The notes: generated from the letters alone by a model not told the origin. 64,000 bases of DNA from Bacteroidota bacterium (GCA_013287475.1 JABDDT010000004.1:20547-84546); one strand, 5' to 3'; counted from the first letter of the stretch, positions 9,143-18,440 are shown. Translations and numbers: made by a program.

Positions 9143-10492
9143 ATGAAGCAATTTTTACTAAAGCCGAATGGCCAGTCGAAAAGCCTCATTCTGCTTTTAC
9201 CTGTCCTGATAATGGTTTGTTTCACAGCATGCCGCAAATCAGGTGATCCTTTTAAGGGGAGGAACGATCCCTATTTTTATTCTGCGGACGTGATCGATAA
9301 ATGGATGACCCTTGAAATTAGATTGTATAAGGATGCCACGGGTATTGGCAATGGGGCATTAGCACGGCCCTTTGTATATTCAGGCATTAGTGCCTATGAA
9401 TCTATTGATCCGGGACTGGCTTCCTGGAAGAATAAATATAATGGACTATCGGGACTGCCTGAAACGGAAAAGAATAAAAGATATGACTGGTCCGCCAGTG
9501 TGAATGCGTCCCTTGCAGAATTCAACAGAAGTTTTTTTACGTCAGCTAATTTAAATCCGATTGATCTGGCCGCCATCGATTCACTCGAGAATGCCATTTA
9601 TTCAACTTTCAATGGTGAAGGGAATGAAGTGCTTGACCGCTCTGTTGGATTTGGAAAATCCATTGCAGACGCAATTTTTGCCTGGTCCCTCACAGATAGT
9701 TATATTCAAAATAATGCGCTTCCTTATACTCCTCCCGTAGGTCCGGGACTTTGGGTACCTACACCGCCGGCTTTTGCAGCACCCCAGGGTCCTTTTTGGG
9801 GAAATGACCGTCCCATTATCGCAGGCAGCGATGATAACGCGCAATCAGGGCCGCCAATTCCATATTCTGAAGTTCCGGGATCTGATTTCTACAATGAGGT
9901 CAATGATTTATACCAGGCGTCAAAAGTCCTGACGACCGATCAAAAGAACTGGGCGTTATTCTGGAGAGATATTCCTGGTGTTACAACACCCGGCCACTGG
10001 ATGAGCATTATCCAACAGGTGATCAGGCAAACTCATAGCCGTCTCGACAAGGCAGCTCTGACTTACGCACTGGTAGGAATATGTTTGAACGATGCAGTGA
10101 TCAGCGTATTTAAAACCAAGTATGTATACAACCAGGTCAGACCGATAACCTATATCAGAAATGTAATTGGAGATGCAACCTGGCTATCTTTCTTAACAAC
10201 ACCCGCACATCCGGAATATCCATCTGCCCATTCTGTTGCTTCGGCAGCAGCTTCGGAAGCATTAACGGCCATATACGGAAACATAGGACCTTTTACAGAT
10301 CATACCTGGGACTATCTCGGTTTCCCCGCACGTACATTTAATACATTCAGGGATATTGGGACAGATGCAGGTAATTCCAGGTTTTATGCCGGCATTCATT
10401 ATCAGCCTTCCATAAATGCAGGACTGAAGCAGGGTAGAATAGTTGGTTCAAATATAGTTTTCAGCCTTTCGCAATTTGGAGATTTGAAATAA
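9143..10492 (+). CDS. Vanadium-dependent haloperoxidase-like lipoprotein, copy A
   Basis: 449 aa, PAP2/haloperoxidase superfamily. A lipobox (CFTAC, Cys at about residue 30) predicts membrane anchoring outside the cytoplasm. The vanadate/phosphate-binding set is complete: Lys326 and Arg333 (KYVYNQVRP), Ser361 and His363 (YPSAHS), Arg413 and His419 (SRFYAGIHY). These correspond to the K-x6-RP, PSxH and SR-x5-H motifs. The enzyme may oxidise halides with hydrogen peroxide or act as an acid phosphatase; sequence alone does not decide. It is a close paralogue of the gene at 58508, with a stretch of about 55 identical residues (SGISAYESID to NRSFFTS). A strong terminator follows. Confidence 0.9.
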   Translation: MKQFLLKPNGQSKSLILLLPVLIMVCFTACRKSGDPFKGRNDPYFYSADVIDKWMTLEIRLYKDATGIGNGALARPFVYSGISAYESIDPGLASWKNKYNGLSGLPETEKNKRYDWSASVNASLAEFNRSFFTSANLNPIDLAAIDSLENAIYSTFNGEGNEVLDRSVGFGKSIADAIFAWSLTDSYIQNNALPYTPPVGPGLWVPTPPAFAAPQGPFWGNDRPIIAGSDDNAQSGPPIPYSEVPGSDFYNEVNDLYQASKVLTTDQKNWALFWRDIPGVTTPGHWMSIIQQVIRQTHSRLDKAALTYALVGICLNDAVISVFKTKYVYNQVRPITYIRNVIGDATWLSFLTTPAHPEYPSAHSVASAAASEALTAIYGNIGPFTDHTWDYLGFPARTFNTFRDIGTDAGNSRFYAGIHYQPSINAGLKQGRIVGSNIVFSLSQFGDLK

Positions 10493-10518
10493 TAACCTGC
10501 ATAGTAATAGAAAATGGT

Positions 10519-10553
10519 TACCCGGGAAAAATATTCCCGGGTATTTTTGTTTT
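10519..10553 (+). terminator. Intrinsic terminator after haloperoxidase copy A
   Basis: Perfect 10-bp stem tacccgggaa/ttcccgggta with a 5-base loop, followed by tttttgtttt. It ends the haloperoxidase transcript 26 bases after its stop codon. A similar acccgg-centred terminator follows copy B. Confidence 0.92.
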
Positions 10554-10641
10554 ATATTAATTCATTCACGGAAGCAATTTTTGCAAAAAATGAAGTTGCG
10601 GTTAGTAATCCTTTACTAATTTGGCTGAAACCTTTCCGTTC

Positions 10642-11859
10642 ATGCAGAGACCATTTGTCCTGTTTTTATTATTATTTCAGTTGCAATTCGTATTAGCCCA
10701 GCAATTTGATATTCTTATTAAAGGTGGTCATGTAATTGATCCCGGGAACAACATCAACGGAATTTTGGATGTTGCCGTCAGCCATGGGAAAATTGCTGGA
10801 ATTGCAAAGAGCATTGATGAAAAAAAAGCCAGAGAAGTAATTGATGCCAGAGGAATGCTTGTAGTACCGGGCCTCATAGATATACATACCCATGATTTTT
10901 ATGGGCCTGATCCCGAAAGACATTTTTGCAATGGCTCTGAATCCCTGTTACCCGATTCATTTGCTTTTCGTACTGGTATAACGACCGTAGTTGATGCCGG
11001 CTCTTCGGGCTGGAAGGATTTTCCAGATTTCAAAAAGAAGATAATAGATAGTTCAAAAACAAGGGTACTTGCATTCCTGAATATTGTGGGAGCAGGCATG
11101 CGCGGCAGAAAATTTGAACAGGACACCGGTGATATGGACGGGAAAAAGACGGCCATAATGGTACAGCAATACCCCGACTATATTGTGGGTATCAAGCTCG
11201 CTCATTATAAAGGAACTGAATGGAAGCCTCTTGAAGAAGCAATACATGCCGGAAGCCTGGCAAATGTGCCGCTAATGATTGATTTTGGGGATAACAAATC
11301 TCCTTTGTCACTCGAAGAATTATTATTAAAACGTATGCGGCCCGGAGATATTTTCACACATTGTTTTGCTGAACTGAAGGGCCGGGAATATATCGTTGAT
11401 ACAGGAAGTAAAAAAATAAAAACCTACGTGTGGGAATCCAGGGAAAAGGGAATTCTTTTCGATGTGGGTTATGGAGAAATCAGTTTTTCGTTTTCCCAGG
11501 CTAAACCGGCAATTGATTCGGCTTTTTATCCAAACTCTATCAGTTCGGATATGCATTCCGTCAGGAAAAATAAAATGAAAGATCTCCCGGAAATTATGTC
11601 TGAATTCCTTGCACTCGGAATAAATATCCGGGAAATAATTAAGCGGGTTACCTGGAATCCTGCGATAGAGATTAATCACAAAGAATTAGGAAATCTATCA
11701 AAGGGAGCAATTGCAGATATAGCTATTCTGCATGTTCGCAAAAAAAGTATTGTATTTTATGATCATACAGGATATAAATTAGACGGTTCAAAAAGTTTTG
11801 AATGCGAAATGACGATCAAGAGTGGTAAAATTGTTTATAACAAAAGGAATTCTTTATAA
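10642..11859 (+). CDS. Secreted amidohydrolase (dihydroorotase-like deacetylase family)
   Basis: 405 aa with a signal peptide (MQRPFVLFLLLFQLQFVLAQ). It has the composite beta-sandwich plus TIM barrel of amidohydrolases: N-terminal ILIKGGHVIDPGN, metal ligands HxH in GLIDIHTHDF, the putative carboxylated Lys in GIKLAHYKG, His in FTHCFAE, and the late Asp in SSDMHS, then a C-terminal sandwich ending GKIVYN. It resembles the EF_0837/AHA_3915-type deacetylase group. An in-frame TTG at 10621 exists, but the ATG at 10642 places the signal peptide correctly. Its 3' end overlaps the convergent barrel gene by 6 bases. Confidence 0.88.
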   Translation: MQRPFVLFLLLFQLQFVLAQQFDILIKGGHVIDPGNNINGILDVAVSHGKIAGIAKSIDEKKAREVIDARGMLVVPGLIDIHTHDFYGPDPERHFCNGSESLLPDSFAFRTGITTVVDAGSSGWKDFPDFKKKIIDSSKTRVLAFLNIVGAGMRGRKFEQDTGDMDGKKTAIMVQQYPDYIVGIKLAHYKGTEWKPLEEAIHAGSLANVPLMIDFGDNKSPLSLEELLLKRMRPGDIFTHCFAELKGREYIVDTGSKKIKTYVWESREKGILFDVGYGEISFSFSQAKPAIDSAFYPNSISSDMHSVRKNKMKDLPEIMSEFLALGINIREIIKRVTWNPAIEINHKELGNLSKGAIADIAILHVRKKSIVFYDHTGYKLDGSKSFECEMTIKSGKIVYNKRNSL

Positions 11860-12501
11860 TATCAAGCGGAAACCGACACCTAAATAATTTAATGGATTGC
11901 TGATAAAATTTGCTGATACACCAAAATTGTCACCTGATCCGGTCGATACTGATCCCGATTTAGAATTTGAGTTTGAATAGCTAACGGAAAATATCTGCGG
12001 TATGGATAATTCGAGAAAGAATTTTTTTGAAATTTTGTAAGCTATGCCGGGAGAAATGTAAATGCTGCCCCCATAGGCGGTACCATTAGATAATTTATTC
12101 CCTGCACTGTCAGTACTTGAATAAGAAGATCCGTTAAATCCGGCTCCGGCTTGTCCGAAAAGATAAAATTCTTTTCCCAGATCTTTATACACACGATAAA
12201 AAACTCCTAACCCATAATTGTAACTCGTCGCTTTTGAAGGGCTGACGCTAGCGCACAACATATTTGAAAAACCACCGTAACTTATATTTACACCGAACAA
12301 AGCATTTTCTTTAATTGCTTTTCCGAGTGAAATATCAATATTTCCACTATTACTTTTCTGTTCATCAGGATTTGGAGGTGATGTTGATTTAGAGCTTCCA
12401 TAAGATAAGTTTCCACCTAACAGAATATTCCCTTTGTTAAATTGCGCACTGGCAGAATAGAAGAAAAAAATAATCAGCAGTGAGAGTAAAATTCTGGACA
12501 T
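11854..12501 (-). CDS. Outer membrane beta-barrel protein
   Basis: 215 aa with a signal peptide (MSRILLSLLIIFFFYSASAQ). The mature part consists of alternating amphipathic strands with aromatic ends, as in OmpW/OMP_b-brl type barrels (for example GNILLGGNLSYG, FGVNISYGG, YGLGVFYRVYK, EFYLFGQAGAGFNG), and ends with a strand LNYLGVGFRLIL. The start at 12501 was chosen over an upstream in-frame ATG (12576) because it puts the signal peptide at the N-terminus. Function is unknown; small barrels of this type are abundant in Bacteroidota. Confidence 0.85.
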   Translation of the reverse strand: MSRILLSLLIIFFFYSASAQFNKGNILLGGNLSYGSSKSTSPPNPDEQKSNSGNIDISLGKAIKENALFGVNISYGGFSNMLCASVSPSKATSYNYGLGVFYRVYKDLGKEFYLFGQAGAGFNGSSYSSTDSAGNKLSNGTAYGGSIYISPGIAYKISKKFFLELSIPQIFSVSYSNSNSKSGSVSTGSGDNFGVSANFISNPLNYLGVGFRLIL

Positions 12502-12742
12502 ATATTTGATTTTGGTGAATAATCCTGTTAAGTTAAATAAAGGGGTTCTTAAAAATTTCACAATGACTATCCGCACCAGCTGTAAAAGAACGTTAAATGA
12601 TTTTACTTAGGGTTTATACTTAGTCCACTAACTATCTTCTGCAAACGAAAAATCCATACTAATTTAATACTACTTTTTTCTACTTTCTGTTTTAGCAACT
12701 TATTAGAATTACAAAAGAGGCAAACCGGCAGAACCATCAGGT

Positions 12743-12968
12743 ATGCAAAATGAAAAGACCAGTCTGAAAGAATTAGCCGCCTTATTCACCAGGCTGGGAT
12801 TAACAGCATTCGGGGGTCCAGCCGCTCATATAGCCATGACGCAGACTGAAGTTGTGGACAAACGGAAGTGGATGGATCACCATAATAACATTCGAATTCC
12901 CGGGAATTAATACAATATTTCTTATTATTGGGAGTGCTGTCCTGGGATATACATTATTGCTGTTTTAA
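12743..12968 (+). pseudogene. chrA: chrA chromate transporter remnant with internal deletion
   Basis: The 5' part (12743-12888) encodes an intact ChrA N-terminus: SLKELAALFTRLGLTAFGG, PAAHIAMTQTEVVDKRKWMD, which matches the first ChrA repeat (LGLTAFGGPAAHIAMxxxEVV). At about 12890 the match stops. In another frame, 12897-12968 reads FPGINTIFLIIGSAVLGYTL LLF then stop, which looks like the extreme C-terminus of ChrA. About 300 codons between them are missing, and the join changes frame. The first frame terminates at 12910. The product would be non-functional. Recognition of the N-terminus is confident; that of the C-terminal piece is less so. Confidence 0.78.
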
Positions 12969-13076
12969 GGTCCTTGTACTTTTTAAGGTTAACAGCAAAA
13001 TTTTGGAAGTTTGCATCATTACCGGGACCACCCATTTACCGGATGGTAGCTTTATACCTGCTAAATAAAAACGATC

Positions 13077-13574
13077 ATGATAAAGAAAATTTTAATTGGC
13101 CTTGCGATAGTATTTATTATTATTCAGTTCTTTCGTCCTTCAAAAAATTTATCAGCGGATACCAGTAAGGATATAAGCGCTTTGTACAATGTGCCTGATG
13201 ATGTTAAGTTAATTTTACAAAGAGCCTGTAATGATTGCCATTCCAATAAAACCGTCTATCCCTGGTACGCCGAAGTCCAGCCTGTGGAGTGGTGGCTTAA
13301 TAATCATATAGTGGATGGGAAAAGACATTTTAACCTGAATGACTTCACTTCTCTTAAGGTTGCAGTTCAGAAGAAAAAAATGGAAGAATGCATGGAGCAG
13401 ATCAAAAAAAATGAAATGCCGCTCGATTCCTATACCTGGATCCATAAAGATGCCATCCTCAGCGAAGCTGATAAACAAAGGATAAATACCTGGTGTGCCA
13501 GTATCATAGACACATTAAAAGCGAAATATCCGCCAGACAGTTTAATCTTCAAAGAACAAAGATGGCACGATTGA
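13077..13574 (+). CDS. Haem-binding domain protein (Haem_bd, CxxCH)
   Basis: 165 aa. One N-terminal transmembrane/signal-anchor helix (KKILIGLAIVFIIIQFF) is followed by a periplasmic Haem_bd domain with the haem-attachment motif ACNDCHS (about residues 50-55), then YPWYAEVQPVEWWLNNHI, and a helix that carries a possible distal Met ligand (MPLDSYTWIH). It is a small monohaem c-type protein. Its last 13 bases overlap the start of the LytS kinase gene, so the two are probably translationally coupled. This suggests a redox or ligand-sensing role linked to the two-component pair, which is inference. Confidence 0.9.
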   Translation: MIKKILIGLAIVFIIIQFFRPSKNLSADTSKDISALYNVPDDVKLILQRACNDCHSNKTVYPWYAEVQPVEWWLNNHIVDGKRHFNLNDFTSLKVAVQKKKMEECMEQIKKNEMPLDSYTWIHKDAILSEADKQRINTWCASIIDTLKAKYPPDSLIFKEQRWHD

Positions 13575-14608
13575 GGGATTTGAAGATAAGCGGACAGCGT
13601 AACAACAGGTTAGTTTGGGTTATACATATTATTATCTGGGCTTCCATTTTCATGCTGCCATTTATTTTCAGGGCTGAAAATGAGACAATCAGAAATCCGG
13701 ATGACCTGGATTTCAGAAATTTGAATGCAGCCACGAATATTTTATGGATGGGGTTCTTCTATCTGAATGCCCTGGTTCTCATACCCCGATTTTTCTATAC
13801 CAAGAAATTTTTTATTTATTTCAGTTCCCTGATAATATCGTATTGCATTATCATGCTGCTGCATGGTGCTTTATTTATTCCATTTATACATCGCCATCAT
13901 TTTAATTTTTTAATTTCAGCCAGACATAACAGTATCCCATTTCTTTTTACTGTTATGGTGAGTACGACCTACAAAATTATCTATGACAAATTTAAAGCTG
14001 ACGCCAATGCACTTGCTCTGCGCCAGGAAAACCTTAAAACAGAACTGGCCTTTCTTCGTTCACAGGTGAGCCCTCATTTTTTATTCAACATACTCAATAA
14101 TATTGTAGCGATGGTAAGATTGAAAAGCGAAGAATTGGAGCCCACAGTAATTAAGTTGTCATCATTATTGCAATATATGCTCTATGAAAGTGATGATGAT
14201 AAAGTATTATTAAAAAATGAAGTGGAATCCCTTCGTGATTATATTGATCTTCAGAAGTTGCGGTTTAGTTCTAATCTGGATCTGCAGATTCATTTTAATG
14301 TGAAAGAAGAATGGCATTCCATTGAACCGATGCTGCTGATTCCATTTGTGGAAAATGCATTTAAACATGGAAATGGTTTGTCGGGTGACCCGGGGATTTT
14401 TATAGAATTGAATGCAGAGAATAACAGGCTGGATTTTAAAGTCAGAAATAAATTCATCAGCAATGACAGGGCTAAAGATAAAACCTCCGGTATCGGATTG
14501 GTAAATGTTAAGAGACGGTTGGATTTGCTGTATCCGCATTCGCACCAGCTGATTATTGATGATTCGAATGGCTGGTATAATGTGGATTTAAAACTATCTT
14601 TAAAATGA
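13562..14608 (+). CDS. LytS-type sensor histidine kinase (pair 1)
   Basis: 348 aa. Four transmembrane helices occupy about residues 15-145, with no recognised extracellular sensor domain. A short linker leads to the His_kinase domain with phospho-acceptor His in SQVSPHFLFNILNNI, then the HATPase_c domain with the N-box IPFVENAFKHGNG and the G-box GIGLVNVKRRLDLLY. The start at 13562 (MARLRDLKISG) overlaps the haem protein gene by 13 bases; a longer in-frame ATG at 13493 would run deep into that gene and is less likely. The 3' end overlaps the LytTR gene by 4 bases (ATGA). Confidence 0.92.
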   Translation: MARLRDLKISGQRNNRLVWVIHIIIWASIFMLPFIFRAENETIRNPDDLDFRNLNAATNILWMGFFYLNALVLIPRFFYTKKFFIYFSSLIISYCIIMLLHGALFIPFIHRHHFNFLISARHNSIPFLFTVMVSTTYKIIYDKFKADANALALRQENLKTELAFLRSQVSPHFLFNILNNIVAMVRLKSEELEPTVIKLSSLLQYMLYESDDDKVLLKNEVESLRDYIDLQKLRFSSNLDLQIHFNVKEEWHSIEPMLLIPFVENAFKHGNGLSGDPGIFIELNAENNRLDFKVRNKFISNDRAKDKTSGIGLVNVKRRLDLLYPHSHQLIIDDSNGWYNVDLKLSLK

Positions 14609-15321
14609 AAATGAATTGTATTGCTGTTGACGACGAACCATTGGCTTTAAAGCTGCTGGCCGATAATATCGGAAAGGTTGCTTATCTTAACCTGGCAGCA
14701 ACCTGCAGCAATGCATTTGAAGCCATGAAGGCCCTGCAGGAAAATCAAATAGACCTGATTTTTATCGATATACAAATGCCGGGATTGACAGGTCTTCAGT
14801 ATATCTCAACTTTGGAAAATAAACCCATGGTCATATTTATTACTGCATATAAACAATATGCACTTGAAAGTTATGACTTGTCTGTAGTGGATTACCTGGT
14901 AAAACCTGTATCTCTTGAAAGATTTGTAAGAGCCTGCAACAGGGCAAAGGAATTGTATGAATTAAAATCATTAAAGAATGTTTCACCGGTGCAGGCAACC
15001 CAAGAGTATTTTTTTGTGAATTCTGATTATAGTCAGATAAAGGTGATATTCAGTGATATTACATGGATGGAGGGATTGCGTGATTATGTGAAGATATATC
15101 TGAAGAGTACCAATAAACCACTTGTTATAAGAAGCAGTTTAAAATCAATTGAAGAACAGCTTCCTCCGAATAAATTTATAAGAATACATAAATCCTATTT
15201 AATTTCTATCGAGAGTATCGTTGCGATCCGGAAAAACAGTGTATTTATTAAGGAAAAGGAACTTCCTGTCGGTGATACATATCGCGAATCAGTAGATAGA
15301 CTGGTTACAAAAAAATCATAA
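14605..15321 (+). CDS. LytTR response regulator (pair 1)
   Basis: 238 aa. N-terminal receiver domain with acidic pair in AVDDEPLAL, phospho-acceptor Asp in IFIDIQMPGLTGL, and the conserved Lys in DYLVKPVSLERF. C-terminal LytTR DNA-binding domain (about 135-235) with ITWMEGLRDYVKIYL and FIRIHKSYLI. It is translationally coupled to the kinase through a 4-base overlap. LytTR domains bind pairs of short direct repeats; the target is unknown. Confidence 0.94.
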   Translation: MKMNCIAVDDEPLALKLLADNIGKVAYLNLAATCSNAFEAMKALQENQIDLIFIDIQMPGLTGLQYISTLENKPMVIFITAYKQYALESYDLSVVDYLVKPVSLERFVRACNRAKELYELKSLKNVSPVQATQEYFFVNSDYSQIKVIFSDITWMEGLRDYVKIYLKSTNKPLVIRSSLKSIEEQLPPNKFIRIHKSYLISIESIVAIRKNSVFIKEKELPVGDTYRESVDRLVTKKS

Positions 15322-15382
15322 GTTGAAAGGAATATCCGATGTGATTTGAACAAATAACAATTGAAATGTACACTTGTGCCTA

Positions 15383-16339
15383 TTATATTAAGGTAATTAC
15401 TACGTTCCCTTTTTTATGTCCCATTTCGACATACCTGTGCGCATCGGCTATTTGTTCGAGCGGATAGGTTCTATCTATAACAGGCTTTAACTTCCCCTTC
15501 TCAATGAGTTCTTTAAGAAAAATGATGTCTTCAGTTTTTTCCCTTATTACCCCGGATATAATCTTCTTGCTGCTTGTCATTGACGTCCATAAACCCTGAA
15601 CCATTTGACCCATACCGGCCGATGCCAAAATCAGGATCCCTTTTCTATTAAGTGAACGAACGCAATCTTTAAATGAACTCTTGCCTACTGCATCAAAAAT
15701 TATATCATAAGTCTTCCCATTTTTTGTGAAGTCAGTTGTAGTATAATCAATTACATCATCGGCTCCCAGCTTTTTGACCATTTCTAAATTCATTGTACTG
15801 CATACACGGGTAACTTCCGCACCAAAATATTTGGCAAGTTGCACTGCGGCTGTGCCAACGGCTCCGGAAGCCCCATAGATAAGAACTTTTTGTCCGCTTC
15901 TTATATTTCCTTTTCTAAGAAAATACAGGGCTGTAGAGCCTCCAAATGGAATCGTAGCAGCTTCTTCATAAGTCAGATTGTTTGGCATTTTTGCCAGCAG
16001 TCCGTTTTCAGGAAGGCATTTGTATTCGGCATATGTGCCCATATTCAATCCGGTAGTTCCAAAAACCTGTTCCCCCGTTTTAAAAAGTTTTATGTTTTTT
16101 CCTCTTGCTTCAATTTCTCCGGCCAGTGAAAATCCGAGTATCATTTTTTTAGGTTTTGTAAGGCCAAAGAAAAACCTGACAGCAAACGGGTCGGCTTTCC
16201 GAAGTCGCACATCCCCCGATGATACGGCAGTCGCATGAATTCTTATCAGGATTTCATTATCATTGGGGACTGGCTTTTCCATTTCACGGAGGATCAGTAC
16301 TTCTGGCGGACCATACTTTGTGTAGATAATTGCTTTCAT
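15383..16339 (-). CDS. NAD(P)-dependent alcohol dehydrogenase / quinone oxidoreductase (MDR family)
   Basis: 318 aa. N-terminal GroES-like domain ([20 protein letters not shown]) and a Rossmann domain with the nucleotide motif [20 protein letters not shown], then FDAVGKSSF and a C-terminal [12 protein letters not shown]. The catalytic and structural zinc cysteines of classical alcohol dehydrogenases are absent, which places it with zinc-independent quinone oxidoreductase/reductase members. The ATG at 16339 matches the family start; an upstream ATG at 16369 would add 10 non-conserved residues. It converges with the LytTR gene. Confidence 0.9.
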   Translation of the reverse strand: MKAIIYTKYGPPEVLILREMEKPVPNDNEILIRIHATAVSSGDVRLRKADPFAVRFFFGLTKPKKMILGFSLAGEIEARGKNIKLFKTGEQVFGTTGLNMGTYAEYKCLPENGLLAKMPNNLTYEEAATIPFGGSTALYFLRKGNIRSGQKVLIYGASGAVGTAAVQLAKYFGAEVTRVCSTMNLEMVKKLGADDVIDYTTTDFTKNGKTYDIIFDAVGKSSFKDCVRSLNRKGILILASAGMGQMVQGLWTSMTSSKKIISGVIREKTEDIIFLKELIEKGKLKPVIDRTYPLEQIADAHRYVEMGHKKGNVVITLI

Positions 16340-16440
16340 AATGTGGTGCAATAATCCTGAAAGGTACACCTTGATTCAGCGTCCAATATTATTATTGGAA
16401 CAACAGCTAAATTTGAATAATCTTATCGAAATATAAATTT

Positions 16441-17049
16441 ATGTCAGAACATAATTTGAATCTGGGCAGAACGCAATTTGGAGATGTTGCCAATGACGGC
16501 AGACTTATGACCATGGAGGACGCCCATGGTCTGCTTAAAGAATGGGTTTCGAATGAAAAATTGCAACTTCATATGAAACAGGTGGCGGCGTTGATGAAAG
16601 CCTGGGCATTTGAAAAAGAAAGTTCAGACGAGGCAACAAGCCATGCGTGGGAGCTGGCTGGTCTGCTTCACGATGCGGATTGGGAAAAATATCCCGACAC
16701 CCATTGCAAAATGATCATAGAAGAATTAGAACGTCGTAAAATCGATCCGGTTGTTATCCATTGTATTGCGTCTCATGGTCCAAAATATTTTGGCGTTGAA
16801 CCCGAATCAATGATGGATAAAATGATTTATGTGTTTGATGAATTATCCGGATTTATCCATGCGGCCTCACTCATAAGGCCCACAGGATACGAAGGGATGG
16901 ATGTAAAATCTGTTCTTAAAAAACTGAAAACTTTATCATTTGCCGCGCAGGTAAACAGGGAAGATATTACCGATGCGATCGGGCGAATTGATCAGAGCCT
17001 GGAAGAAATCATCCAGTTTATTTTAGATCATCAGAAAAATGTTCAATAG
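16441..17049 (+). CDS. HD-domain phosphohydrolase-like protein
   Basis: 202 aa. The HD metal-binding pattern is present: His in HMKQVAALMKAW, HD in ELAGLLHDADWEKYPDTH, and a later His in IASHGPKYF, typical of small HDIG-type proteins. The annotated ATG at 16441 adds ~21 residues before the conserved MTMEDAHGLLKEWV; the ATG at 16504 is an alternative start. Substrate unknown; homologues hydrolyse nucleotide monophosphates or diphosphates. It ends 16 bases before the convergent gene at 17066. Confidence 0.85.
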   Translation: MSEHNLNLGRTQFGDVANDGRLMTMEDAHGLLKEWVSNEKLQLHMKQVAALMKAWAFEKESSDEATSHAWELAGLLHDADWEKYPDTHCKMIIEELERRKIDPVVIHCIASHGPKYFGVEPESMMDKMIYVFDELSGFIHAASLIRPTGYEGMDVKSVLKKLKTLSFAAQVNREDITDAIGRIDQSLEEIIQFILDHQKNVQ

Positions 17050-17065
17050 ATCTGAGGATGATCTA

Positions 17066-17593
17066 TCATCGATTATTCTTCAGTGAAGTCTTCCTGTTTG
17101 AAGGAAAAACCGGGTAACTGTATCTGTCTACTCCGATACTGCCCGAGATGGAAAATGTTTTTGCATCGTTCATATACATTAGCCCCAGATCTACCCGCGA
17201 ATTCAAACCCAACCCATAAGCGTTTGGCATGTTGCCAGGATAAGAGGGATTTGTAAATGAACTGCTGAAGTTAAAAAATGTCGGAGCTACAGAAACTCCT
17301 GCAAATGCGATTAAATTATTATTCAACGGGCGATTCAGTTGCAATCCCACCGGCGCTGAAATGAAACTGCCTCCTGTTCCATTGATAAAACCAAAACCGG
17401 CGGAAATTCCTGCATATTTACTCAGATACCAGCCCTGATTTAAATTTTTGCTGTCACCATAAGGATGATAAATAGAGAAAGGCTGCCATTGTGCAAAATT
17501 CATGGTGCTGATGGATAAATAGGATTGTGCCTTTGCTGAAAGGAAGCCAATCGAGACAATCATCACAAGAAGTATTCTTTTCCCGCGGATCAT
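17066..17593 (-). CDS. Secreted hypothetical protein, probable small barrel
   Basis: 175 aa with a signal peptide ending near SAKAQ (residue 23). The remainder is Gly-, Ser- and aromatic-rich with alternating beta-strand patterns (GISAGFGFING, FISAPVGLQL, FAGVSVAPTFFNF, GLGLNSRVDLGLMY, FSISGSIGVDRYSYP), consistent with an outer-membrane barrel. The C-terminus (SNRKTSLKNNR) is polar and lacks a terminal aromatic residue, so the end may be altered or the barrel assembles differently. No named family recognised. Confidence 0.7.
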   Translation of the reverse strand: MIRGKRILLVMIVSIGFLSAKAQSYLSISTMNFAQWQPFSIYHPYGDSKNLNQGWYLSKYAGISAGFGFINGTGGSFISAPVGLQLNRPLNNNLIAFAGVSVAPTFFNFSSSFTNPSYPGNMPNAYGLGLNSRVDLGLMYMNDAKTFSISGSIGVDRYSYPVFPSNRKTSLKNNR

Positions 17594-17723
17594 GATATAA
17601 AAATACTGATTCTTATTGTATGTACTGTAAAATCAGTATTAATTAACAACAGCAAAGAAGTTCACCTGATTCATAAACTGTTAAAATAACAATTTGGGTA
17701 ATGATTTTAAACGGGCCAAAAGA

Positions 17724-18440
17724 TTAATTCTTCGGCATAACAAAAATAGCCGGATCAATTTCTTTATTTATTTCAATCTTCTTATTGGTAAAACCAATAG
17801 TCAATCCGGGGAAATCTAATTCACTGGAATATGACATAATATATCCATCTGCTGTTTTCCTGTAGTCTGATAATGCTGTGGTTATTTCTATATCCTGGCC
17901 GTTTACATTCATTTTTGCCACAGTTTCCATGATATAATAAGATGAATCACTAATATAATAAACGACTTCTGTTCCTGCGGCCGAAGTAAGTTTTATTTTA
18001 TAAGCGGAATTTCCTTTAAGATCCTCTTTGCCCAGCAATTCCACTTTGCTCCCTTTTGATCCATAGTTATACAAAGGACCTGAAGCATCGAATGACAACT
18101 GACCCAGTTTTATCTGGCCTTCAGGCATGTTTACCGCTGTGGGTTGTCCCGCTAAAGGATTAATACTCCAGCCGCCATTCACGGTGTAGCAGTCAATGAT
18201 TGTTTGTCCGCTTAATTCTATCTCGCTTTTAAAACCCTTACCATTTAATATATAGGTTTTTCCCGAAGCCGGATTGTTCATAATGCTAAGTTCATTCTCT
18301 GTGTAAACAGATTTTATGCTGGCTAATTTCTCCCCGCCACCCATGGCATTCGTCCATTTCTTAATAATATCATCAGCCGTTTGTGCTTTTGAATATAAAA
18401 AACCCAGAAACGAAATGAAAAGGATCGATACATTTTTCAT
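17724..18440 (-). CDS. LolA-like outer membrane lipoprotein-sorting family protein
   Basis: 238 aa with a signal peptide (KNVSILFISFLGFLYSKAQ). The mature part starts ADDIIKKWTNAMGGGEKLAS, the usual opening of the Bacteroidota LolA/LolB-like beta-barrel fold, followed by strands such as KVELLGKEDLKGNSAYKIKL and SSYYIMETVAKMN. Proteins of this group bind a hydrophobic ligand in a half-barrel; a true LolA role is not certain. It lies 19 bases downstream of the PQQ-propeller gene and is probably cotranscribed with it. Confidence 0.85.
   Translation of the reverse strand: MKNVSILFISFLGFLYSKAQTADDIIKKWTNAMGGGEKLASIKSVYTENELSIMNNPASGKTYILNGKGFKSEIELSGQTIIDCYTVNGGWSINPLAGQPTAVNMPEGQIKLGQLSFDASGPLYNYGSKGSKVELLGKEDLKGNSAYKIKLTSAAGTEVVYYISDSSYYIMETVAKMNVNGQDIEITTALSDYRKTADGYIMSYSSELDFPGLTIGFTNKKIEINKEIDPAIFVMPKN

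Noticed and set aside
12974..13168. 64-codon frame overlapping the haem protein gene
   Set aside because: It is out of frame with the haem-binding domain gene, lacks domain features and runs through the chrA relic's flank.
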